A stretch of DNA of 64,000 nucleotides. It comes from Gemmataceae bacterium (GTDB lineage: Bacteria; Planctomycetota; Planctomycetia; Gemmatales; Gemmataceae). Every line of letters begins with the position of its first letter. Position 1 is the stretch's first letter. Made by a program: the position numbers and the translations under genes. The stretch is taken from NCBI GenBank assembly GCA_022842245.1, contig JALHPZ010000002.1, positions 1 through 64,000 on the forward strand, written 5' to 3'. A model generated the notes under the pieces. That model ran no database searches. It had not been told where the DNA came from and worked only from the letters and a program-made list of their open reading frames with translations. Shown piece after piece: positions 57,594 to 64,000 of the stretch.

Positions 57594-57687
57594 GACACCC
57601 TCCGAACCGAGGGGAACGAGATGGATCCGATGCTACTCGATGCGGAAGGTTAATGGCAAGCGGCCGTGACAAAATCGGAACAGTCGG

Positions 57688-58530
57688 TCAGCGGTGGGGG
57701 TCGGCAACGCGGCGGCCGGGGAGCGGATCGGCCGGAGCCGACGGGCCACGCCAGGCGCGCACGACGAGCACGCGCATCCGGCTGCCGCCGTTCGCGTCCG
57801 ACACGAACCAGGCGCCGCCGAGGCGGTCGGCCGGTCGCTCGGAAGGACCGATGACCAGGAACTCGCCCTGGCGCACTTTGACTTCGAACTTCAACTTGGG
57901 AAAGCGCTCGGTTCCTTTTTGGTCGTGGCGGATGAATCCGGTGCCGTCGAGCGTGGGGCGGAGCCATCCGTGGCGGTCGCCGTGCTGGACCTTGGGTTCG
58001 AAGACCAATGACAGTTTTTCCCCGTCGGCGGGCGTGGCGGTCACGGTGAAGCCGAACTGGGCGTTCGTGAATTCGAATCGCGCCGGCGTCGCTCCGATAT
58101 CGTCGAAGGACTGGAACGACGCGGACGGGACGGGTCCGTTGACCGGCAGGATCTTGGCCTCGCCGAGGTTGGTGGTGGCCTCATGCGGCCGCACGGTGCC
58201 GTCGCCGGCGTCGATCCGTTCGAGCAGTTCGGCGGGGGCATTGCTGGGGAACGTTCCGACGCGCAGGCCGTTCTCGGCCAGTAAGGCCGCCGTCTCCGGC
58301 GGTAGTGGTTTCATCGTCGTGTCCCAAAGATGATCACCGAGATACGAGTCGCCGGTCGGCCGCTCCAGCAACACCGACCGGACGACGACCTTTTCCCGCG
58401 TCGCGGCGGTTGTCAGGCCGAACGGGTTCGCGCTTTGGATCATCTGCCGGGCGGTTCGCTCGCCGCGCAGGGGAAAGCAACCCGAGGCGCAGGCAAGCAA
58501 AACGATGACGATGGCGCGGCACGCGGGCAT
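57688..58530 (-). CDS. Lipoprotein of unknown function
   Basis: 280 residues from ATG 58530. The lipobox LLACASGC is clear. The body has no recognised domain; KVVVRSVLLERPTGDSYLGD HLW-type sequence near the start and an AWFVSDANGGSRMRVLVVRA segment at the end resemble planctomycete lipoproteins described only as hypothetical. Confidence 0.65.
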   Translation of the reverse strand: MPACRAIVIVLLACASGCFPLRGERTARQMIQSANPFGLTTAATREKVVVRSVLLERPTGDSYLGDHLWDTTMKPLPPETAALLAENGLRVGTFPSNAPAELLERIDAGDGTVRPHEATTNLGEAKILPVNGPVPSASFQSFDDIGATPARFEFTNAQFGFTVTATPADGEKLSLVFEPKVQHGDRHGWLRPTLDGTGFIRHDQKGTERFPKLKFEVKVRQGEFLVIGPSERPADRLGGAWFVSDANGGSRMRVLVVRAWRGPSAPADPLPGRRVADPHR

Positions 58531-58593
58531 GCGCGGCGGTCCTTCCCTGGACACGGTGCGAGTCCGGCGGAATAGCGTGGTCCCGTCGAAGGG

Positions 58594-59775
58594 TCAAGAC
58601 TGCGCGTGCGCGGCAACGACCGAAGGTTGGAGCGTCGGGCCGAGTTCCTCGAAGAGGTGGTCGAGAATCCCAGCGATTGCGCCTTCGGCCTTGGTGGTGC
58701 TGGCGAGGACAAGCCGGCAGCGATCGCGGAACGGGGCGAGCTTGCGCCGGGCGGCGCGATCGGTCAGCACAGCCAGCAGGGAGGGCCGGCGCGGGAGCAT
58801 GCGGCCATGGAGGACGATGAGCGGCGGGGCGAACAGGTTCGTGACGGCGCCGACGGCGATAGCGAGGTAGTCGAGGACGAAGTCGCGCTCGGCCGGGTAT
58901 TCGTCGATGAGGTCGAGGGCCTCCTCAGCGGTGAGGGAGCGCTGCACCCGCGCCGAGACGAGGCGGGCGAAGGCGGCGTCGGTGGCGACGGTTTCGAGGC
59001 AGCCGGTGCTGCCGCAGCCGCAGCGTTCGCCATCGCGGACGACTGCGACGTGGCCGAGTTCGCGCGGCAGGCCGATGTGCCGGCCGAGAAGGCGCCCGCC
59101 GACGAGACCGCCGACGCCAAGGCCGCCGGCGTAGTCGATGATTGCGAGGTCGTCCACACCGTGGACGCGCTGCTCGGCGAGGCAGAGGGCGTCGCTCTCC
59201 TGCACGAGCACGGTGGCACACCCCAGACGCTCGCGGAGGTCGTGGCCGGGGCGCTGGTCGTCGGTCTGGTGGAAGTTCGGGGAGAAGACGGATCGCTCGC
59301 CGGTCGGGTCGATGATGCCCGGCAGGCTCAAACCCAGCCCGAGGGTGCGTGTCTTGGGGCGATCGAGCCAGGGCCGCGCGTGGCGTTCGATCTCGGCGAG
59401 CAATCGGGTGTAGGTGTTCGGCGTTGGGAAGCGAACGCGGCTTTCGGTGCGCGGTCGGCCGTCGACGCCGCCGAGGATCATCTCGCAGTATTCCGGTTCC
59501 ACCGAAATGCCGATCACCTGAGCCGAGTCGGCGGTGAGGCGGAGGAGTTTGCCCGGCCGGCCGGGTCCGGTGATTTCCGCGTCGGTTTCCTCGATGAGTC
59601 CAGCGCGCACGACCTGCGTGACGGCGGAGGAGACCGTGGTGGGGCTAATGCCGGTGAGCCGGGCGATGTCCGCGCGGGACATGGGGCCTTTGGCCTTGAG
59701 CGCCTCGACGACGGCGCGCTGGGTCATGCGGCCAAGCAGCTGCGGCCGGAGGTGGGAAGTAAACTCGTCGGACAT
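58594..59775 (-). CDS. ROK family transcriptional regulator
   Basis: 393 residues. The N-terminal winged helix (MTQRAVVEALKAKGPMSRAD, then ISPTTVSSAVTQVVRAGLIE) is followed by the ROK fold. The ATP/sugar segment includes LGLGLSLPGIID, and the zinc motif is CGCGSTGCLE with the upstream histidine in LGHVA. Such proteins repress sugar-use genes. The effector is unknown and no sugar gene lies beside it. It is divergent from the DUF1559 gene. Confidence 0.88.
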   Translation of the reverse strand: MSDEFTSHLRPQLLGRMTQRAVVEALKAKGPMSRADIARLTGISPTTVSSAVTQVVRAGLIEETDAEITGPGRPGKLLRLTADSAQVIGISVEPEYCEMILGGVDGRPRTESRVRFPTPNTYTRLLAEIERHARPWLDRPKTRTLGLGLSLPGIIDPTGERSVFSPNFHQTDDQRPGHDLRERLGCATVLVQESDALCLAEQRVHGVDDLAIIDYAGGLGVGGLVGGRLLGRHIGLPRELGHVAVVRDGERCGCGSTGCLETVATDAAFARLVSARVQRSLTAEEALDLIDEYPAERDFVLDYLAIAVGAVTNLFAPPLIVLHGRMLPRRPSLLAVLTDRAARRKLAPFRDRCRLVLASTTKAEGAIAGILDHLFEELGPTLQPSVVAAHAQS

Positions 59776-59940
59776 GCGCGTCTCCGGCCCGGTCTTCTCA
59801 AGGTATCGTACGATTCCGCCCGGCGCGCAGAATTCGAGTCCGGAGCGAACCCGTCCGCGAATCGATGATTGGCCCCTCGGCTCGCCAACGCCACCGTACC
59901 ATGGATTGTTAGACTCTTAGCCCCGTCCCGGAGTCCCGTC

Positions 59941-60858
59941 ATGCGCCGCCCCGCCCGGTCCGGCTTCACGCTCATCGAACTGCTCGTCGTCATCGCGATC
60001 ATTTCCATCCTGATCGGCTTGCTCCTCCCGGCCGTGCAGAAGGCGCGCGAAGCGGCCATGCGGCTCAGCTGCACCAACAACCTCAAGCAGATCGGCCTCG
60101 CCCTGCACCACCACGAATTCAACCTCGGCAAGCTGCCACCGACGGTCATCGGCCAGCATGATCCCAACGTCTGCCAGTACCACGCCGCGCTCGGCTCCGT
60201 TACGTGGACCGTGCTGCTGCTGCCGTACATGGAACAGGACAATTTGTACCACCGTTTCGACTTGGGGAAGTGCTACTACGAACAGACGGCGCGGAACCTG
60301 CCCCCAGGGAAGAATTTCTTCTGCCCGACACGGCGCGTGATGGGCGGCGCAACGCAACTGAGCCTGTCCGGCGATGTGCCGAGCGCCGGCCCGCTGGCGC
60401 TGAGCACCAGCAACCACTTCCCCGGCGCACTCTCCGATTACGCCGCCTGCGTCGACCGCCGCGGAGTCGACCGCCCGACCTCGACCGTGCAGAACCTCTC
60501 CGGCCCCTTTCAGGCGAACGAGGGGCTGCGCTTCGCCGACTTCTCCGATGGCATGTCCAACACGATCCTGATGGGCGAAAAGCACATCCCGCGCAACAAG
60601 AACGGCGAGGGCTGGTGGGATTGCTCGACCTACAACGGCGACTACACGAAGTGCTCTACCCGCGCCGCAGGTACGCTCTTCCCGCTCACCACGAATCCGA
60701 ACGACACGGGCTGGAAGTTCGGCAGCGGGCACTTGCAGGTCGTGAACTTCTGCTTCGCCGACGGCCGCGTGCAAGCCGTCACCGATCGCACGTCCGGCCA
60801 CATCCTCGACCTGCTGACGACGCGCAACGACGGTCAGGTGATCGTCGGTTTCGATTGA
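59941..60858 (+). CDS. DUF1559 protein with prepilin-type N-terminus
   Basis: 305 residues from ATG 59941. [20 protein letters not shown] is a perfect class III (type IV pilin/pseudopilin) signal with cleavage after Gly, then [20 protein letters not shown], the DUF1559 hallmark. The C-terminus has the H-X9-DG motif region ([20 protein letters not shown]). Planctomycetes have tens to hundreds of paralogues; a role in surface fibres or a type II-like secretion apparatus is assumed. It ends 4 bp from the convergent phosphatase gene. Confidence 0.93.
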   Translation: MRRPARSGFTLIELLVVIAIISILIGLLLPAVQKAREAAMRLSCTNNLKQIGLALHHHEFNLGKLPPTVIGQHDPNVCQYHAALGSVTWTVLLLPYMEQDNLYHRFDLGKCYYEQTARNLPPGKNFFCPTRRVMGGATQLSLSGDVPSAGPLALSTSNHFPGALSDYAACVDRRGVDRPTSTVQNLSGPFQANEGLRFADFSDGMSNTILMGEKHIPRNKNGEGWWDCSTYNGDYTKCSTRAAGTLFPLTTNPNDTGWKFGSGHLQVVNFCFADGRVQAVTDRTSGHILDLLTTRNDGQVIVGFD

Positions 60859-60861
60859 TCG

Positions 60862-61311
60862 TCAGCCGCCGTTCCGCCGGCGTTCGTACGCCTCGACGGC
60901 GCGGGCCTGTTCGGTGGTCTCGATCGAACCGGGCCGCAGCTCGCGCACCCGGTCGATCGCCTCGCGGGCGGCCATCCCCTGCGCGACGAAGTACGCCGCC
61001 AGCACCGTGCCCGTGCGGCCGCGCCCGGCGGCGCAATGCACCGCCGCGCCCAACCCGCTCTGGTTCGCCTTGCGGATCGTCTCCAGGATCACTTCGAATT
61101 GCCGCTCGCTCGGCGCGGCCATGTCCTCGACGGGCACGTGCACGGCCATGATGCCGGCTTCGTTCACCCAGTGCCGCGGCGCCGGCGACTCCGTGAGCGT
61201 GACGAGCACTTCGATGCCGTTGCGGCGCAGCCAATGCAGGTCGTCGGCCCCGTCCGGAAAGGCGAGGGCCGCGAGGTGCGGCTGATCAACCCAGCTGAAT
61301 CCCGGCGGCAT
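60862..61311 (-). CDS. Dual-specificity protein phosphatase
   Basis: 149 residues. The active-site loop is VHCAAGRGRTGTV (HCxxGxxRT), with the general acid Asp in VPVEDMAAPS. The small size and FSWVDQPHLAALAFP start resemble the DUSP23-like branch. It could counteract Ser/Thr or Tyr kinases such as the one at 51827, but no link is visible. Confidence 0.88.
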   Translation of the reverse strand: MPPGFSWVDQPHLAALAFPDGADDLHWLRRNGIEVLVTLTESPAPRHWVNEAGIMAVHVPVEDMAAPSERQFEVILETIRKANQSGLGAAVHCAAGRGRTGTVLAAYFVAQGMAAREAIDRVRELRPGSIETTEQARAVEAYERRRNGG

Positions 61312-61375
61312 CGATGCTCCCGCGATGTAAACGACGGTATCGTACCCGACGGGTCAAACGGGGGCCAAGGATTTA

Positions 61376-62881
61376 TCACTGAGTGGGAGACAGAATCGAT
61401 TCCATCATGTCCTCCGTAGCTTGTAGGAAATCGATGTCTCGTTCGTCCCAGCCGAAGAGTTCCGCCCCGTTCGCGATCAACCATCGCCGCTCGAAACCGT
61501 TGTAATCGAGATCGTATGCGGTAATCCGGGCCTTGAGTGGTGAAGCGGCCAATGCTCGCACACCTTCGGGACCGATCCCGCAACTCTGGAGTCGGATCGA
61601 GCGAAGATATTCAAGATGACGGGACCTCGCCAAAGCCCGGGCCCCCTTGTCGCCGATGGGATTGTTCGAGAGATCGAGGGTCCGGACAGACCGCAGGGCC
61701 GGGCTGGCGGCCAGTTGTTCGATATTTCCGGGCGTCAGTCCACAATGTCTCAGTTGAAGGTTCCGGACGGAATTCATCGCGGTCGAACGGAACTGCCGGA
61801 GCCAATCGCCGTGAAGGTCGTTCTCGGACAAGTCCAGTTCGACAAGCCTGGCCGACCACGGTGAAGAAACGATTCGCGCCGCCGTTTCGGATGTGAGTCG
61901 ATTTTCTCTGAAATCCAATCGTCGCAGTCGCGGGAATCGAAGGCCGAGTGTCTCGACGGCTAACGAGTCGTCACTCATATCGATGTATCGCAGCTGCAGC
62001 GTGTCGAGCGGGCCCAAGCGAGCATCCTCGAGCAGTTCCTCGACGATCGGGCCGATCAACGTCTCATCGCATCGCAAATCGTCGAACCGTAGTGCTCGTA
62101 GCCGAGGATAGAACGGCGCTCGCGCCACCGATCTCAGAACAGAAGACGAGAGGGTCATCCCGCGCAGTCGCAGTCCTTCCAGATTTCGGAGCGTGTTGGT
62201 ACCGACGATCGCGGATATTGAACGATCACCGTAATATCCGCGAGATCGTGTCGAGCCCAGCGCGAGTGTCTTGAGTCTGACGAAGTTCGGATGCCGGACG
62301 ATCCATTCGACGTCTTCGTCGTTCAGGTCCGAGTTTTCTAGATCGAGTTCCTCCAACTGAGCCAGACCGGGAGACGCGAGCAATCGACGGAGCGTCGGCA
62401 TATCCCGTTCGTAGCATTCGCAATAGAAGGAGAGTTTTCGGACGTTCCGAAGCCGAGGCCACGCGATGAGCGGGGAATCGGGCATGAGGTTGTAGAGATG
62501 GAGTTCGGACAGCACGCAATGCTTTAGCTCCGGTAGCGATTCGGCGTTCTCCAAGTCGGTGTCGCTGAGCATCCCATATTTCTCGAATCCACGGCCCCCT
62601 TCGTCGTAACCGAAGAATCGCTGTTTGGCTCCTTCCTCGACCTTTGTCCAAGTATCTCCATGACTCCGAACCAGTTCCCTGCAACGAGCATCAAGCGAAT
62701 CGTAAGCGGGATCGAGTTCGTCGAGTTGCGCGAGCCGGATATGGCACCTGATGAATTCGGCACGCGTTTGGTTCGGCACGGTACCGCTTTCCTCCAACCA
62801 ATCGGCGTACACCAGGCGCGGCGCGTCCTCATCGGGATCGGTGTGGATGGCTTCGAGCAAAGCTCGTTCGTCGGAAGTCAC
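61376..62881 (-). CDS. TIGR02996-domain and leucine-rich-repeat protein
   Basis: 501 residues from GTG 62881. Residues about 1-50 (SDERALLEAIHTDPDEDAPR, then LVYADWLEESG) are the TIGR02996 repeat-companion domain, which in Gemmataceae precedes leucine-rich repeats. Several LRRs follow (LSFYCECYERDMPTLRRLL, RTLDLSNNPIGDKGARALAR and others) up to about 480. The GTG overlaps the hpnG stop as GTGA, which supports this start over a TTG at 62908. Protein-binding function assumed. Confidence 0.8.
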   Translation of the reverse strand: MTSDERALLEAIHTDPDEDAPRLVYADWLEESGTVPNQTRAEFIRCHIRLAQLDELDPAYDSLDARCRELVRSHGDTWTKVEEGAKQRFFGYDEGGRGFEKYGMLSDTDLENAESLPELKHCVLSELHLYNLMPDSPLIAWPRLRNVRKLSFYCECYERDMPTLRRLLASPGLAQLEELDLENSDLNDEDVEWIVRHPNFVRLKTLALGSTRSRGYYGDRSISAIVGTNTLRNLEGLRLRGMTLSSSVLRSVARAPFYPRLRALRFDDLRCDETLIGPIVEELLEDARLGPLDTLQLRYIDMSDDSLAVETLGLRFPRLRRLDFRENRLTSETAARIVSSPWSARLVELDLSENDLHGDWLRQFRSTAMNSVRNLQLRHCGLTPGNIEQLAASPALRSVRTLDLSNNPIGDKGARALARSRHLEYLRSIRLQSCGIGPEGVRALAASPLKARITAYDLDYNGFERRWLIANGAELFGWDERDIDFLQATEDMMESILSPTQ

Positions 62882-63471
62882 GGTTGCATTTCCGAACGGG
62901 ATTCCCAAAGGCAGAGTTCGACCAGATTTTCCGCCAATCGCCGCGCCGCGACGGAAGTATCACGCGCCAAGCGGCGGAATTCGAGCAGGATCGCCGGTCG
63001 GCGGATCGCGGCCGCAAGAGCCCGGATCGGCGAGACGCGGCCAGCGGACAACAGGTTCACGAGCGTCGGCGACAACGCCGTGTCGGCGGTGTCGCTGACG
63101 GCTTTCACGGCGAGGAACGGGATATTCCGCGATTCGCAGAGCCGGCGGATCGGTTCCGCTTCCATTTCGACCACGTCGGCACCCGTTTCAGCGCGGAGCC
63201 GACGCTTGGCATCGGGCGTTGCGACGAGATGATTGACGGTCAGGATCTTCGTTTCATCGGAACTGCAAACGTCGCCGACCTTCAACGTCGGATCGAGCGC
63301 CCCGCAGAAACCGGCCGAGATCACGAGCGCCGCTTCGCCGCCCGAATCCATCGCCCGCCTCGCGGCCTCCGCACCGACGCCGCTCACCAGAATGAGAACC
63401 GGGAGGCGGTGCCGCTTCGCCAGCCTGCGAAACGGCACCGCCTCCCGGTCGAGAGCGAAAATGACGACCAC
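62878..63471 (-). CDS. hpnG: Hopanoid-associated phosphorylase HpnG
   Basis: 197 residues from GTG 63471. The fold is that of nucleoside phosphorylases: LVSGVGAEAARRAM, then ISAGFCGALDPTLKVGDV, and the catalytic ADVVEMEAEPIRRLC with Glu and Asp later in AVSDTAD. It follows hpnH after 29 bp and belongs to hopanoid side-chain synthesis: HpnH makes adenosylhopane and HpnG removes adenine to give a ribosyl or phosphoribosyl hopane. The annotation relies on this pairing, since the fold is shared with MTA/SAH nucleosidases. Confidence 0.85.
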   Translation of the reverse strand: MVVIFALDREAVPFRRLAKRHRLPVLILVSGVGAEAARRAMDSGGEAALVISAGFCGALDPTLKVGDVCSSDETKILTVNHLVATPDAKRRLRAETGADVVEMEAEPIRRLCESRNIPFLAVKAVSDTADTALSPTLVNLLSAGRVSPIRALAAAIRRPAILLEFRRLARDTSVAARRLAENLVELCLWESRSEMQP

Positions 63472-63472
63472 G

Positions 63473-63495
63473 GGGCACTCGCGGAGCGAGTGCCC
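63473..63495. promoter_or_regulatory. Intercistronic hairpin between hpnH and hpnG
   Basis: GGGCACTCGC and GCGAGTGCCC form a perfect 10-bp stem with a 3-base loop, directly before the hpnG GTG. No T-run follows on the minus strand, so it may stabilise or attenuate the transcript. It would cover the hpnG ribosome-binding region and could lower its translation. Confidence 0.55.
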
Positions 63496-63500
63496 GACAC

Positions 63501-64000
63501 TCAACTCAACTGCCACTTGAGCATCTTCCACGTGTCGCTGATCTTGCGGTTCACGCCGAGGGCGGCGGCGACCTCGTAGCCGCTGTGCATCATGCAGTGC
63601 TCGCAGCGCGGGTCCTTGCCGTAGCCGTATTGGTTCCAGTCGGTGTCGTTCATCAGGTCGTCGAACGACTCGTGGTGCGCGTCCGTGATCAGGTAGCACG
63701 GCCCCTTCCAGCCCTTCACGTTGCGCGTCGGGCTGGCCCAGGCGGCGCAGGTCAGGTCGCGCTTCCCCTGCAGGAATTCCTTGTAGACCGGCGACGTGTT
63801 CATCTTGTACTTGCGGAAAAGATCGTCGGCTGCGTTGAACTTCTCCATGATCTGCTGGCGGGTGAGGAAGATCTCGGCCGCGCCGTCCGGGTTCGTGCTG
63901 CACACGGCCGCGTAGCCGTAGGCGGGCGAGAGCATGAAGCCGTCGACGCCGAGCGTCGTTAGGTAGGCAAAGAGTTTGTCGATCTCGGCCATGTCGGTCT
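63501..64000 (-). CDS. hpnH: Adenosyl-hopene transferase HpnH (C-terminal part)
   Basis: About 166 residues of the C-terminal part; the gene continues beyond the window edge, including the N-terminal CxxxCxxC of this radical SAM enzyme. TDMAEIDKLFAYLTTLGVDG, then FMLSPAYGYAAV and the cysteine-containing DLTCAAWASPTRNVKGWKGP and GKDPRCEHCMMHSGYEV, are typical of HpnH. HpnH couples the 5'-deoxyadenosyl radical to diploptene to form adenosylhopane. It is co-directional with hpnG. Confidence 0.93.
   Translation of the reverse strand, partial: TDMAEIDKLFAYLTTLGVDGFMLSPAYGYAAVCSTNPDGAAEIFLTRQQIMEKFNAADDLFRKYKMNTSPVYKEFLQGKRDLTCAAWASPTRNVKGWKGPCYLITDAHHESFDDLMNDTDWNQYGYGKDPRCEHCMMHSGYEVAAALGVNRKISDTWKMLKWQLS

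Overview
The window is high-GC DNA from a planctomycete, most likely a member of the Gemmataceae. The evidence is gene content: a DUF1559 prepilin-like protein, a protein with a TIGR02996 domain and leucine-rich repeats, secreted proteins with the planctomycete 'LExRxxP'-type N-terminus, a giant SdrD_B-repeat protein, repeats of the 'FTAWGKEVxGLQAG' type, a DUF1580 protein, a 28-residue COX24-like basic protein, and hopanoid genes hpnH/hpnG. No species can be named from the sequence alone.

Bases 73 to 39050 look like one integrated element. A 68-bp perfect direct repeat (73-140 and 38983-39050) consists of the 3' part of a tRNA-Val(GAC), starting in the anticodon loop, plus 20 extra bases. 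A complete tyrosine integrase gene starts 86 bp inside the left copy. Neither copy has the tRNA 5' half, and the sequence outside the right copy resembles the integrase-proximal end again. This suggests a tandem array of elements at one tRNA-Val gene rather than a single insertion.

The left part of the element holds a minus-strand defence operon (11849 to 2112). Its order is hsdM, rhuM, hsdS, a methyltransferase-like gene, a DUF1848 gene with a C-terminal CxxxCxxC, an Abi_C-like gene and hsdR, with several start/stop overlaps. Next comes a phage-satellite-like module (12051 to 17571): a small terminase subunit, a phage-type hypothetical, a double-HTH repressor divergent from a DUF1580 gene, a D5/P4-type SF3 helicase cut by an in-frame TAA, a helix-turn-helix protein and two sets of iterated repeats that could be origins. 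No large terminase, portal, capsid or tail gene is present.

The right part of the element is mosaic. It contains an IS5-type transposase remnant with an A8 slippery site inside a truncated Gemmata-type repeat gene, a perfect 30-bp inverted repeat, a group II intron domain V remnant, and a 14.5-kb gene for a 4824-residue secreted protein (DUF11-like repeats, 22 SdrD_B repeats, FG-GAP-like C-terminus). After that lie fragments of a carboxypeptidase-regulatory-like gene and of a type III-like restriction enzyme, then a complete IS1380-family element.

Outside the element (39051 to 64000) is mostly ordinary chromosome. A decayed stretch with an IS1380 fragment comes first, then tRNA-Arg(UCG). The rest includes an MBL-fold hydrolase, membrane and export genes, a CPA2 antiporter, an ABC ATPase, a small SdrD_B protein, DUF3500, a Ser/Thr kinase fused to an FGE-like domain, an endonuclease III homologue, rbfA, a ROK regulator, a DUF1559 protein, a dual-specificity phosphatase, an LRR protein and the hpnG/hpnH pair at the edge. 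Between rbfA and the next gene, an orphan plus-strand unit (promoter, leader ORF, hairpins, terminator) looks like an unannotated small RNA.
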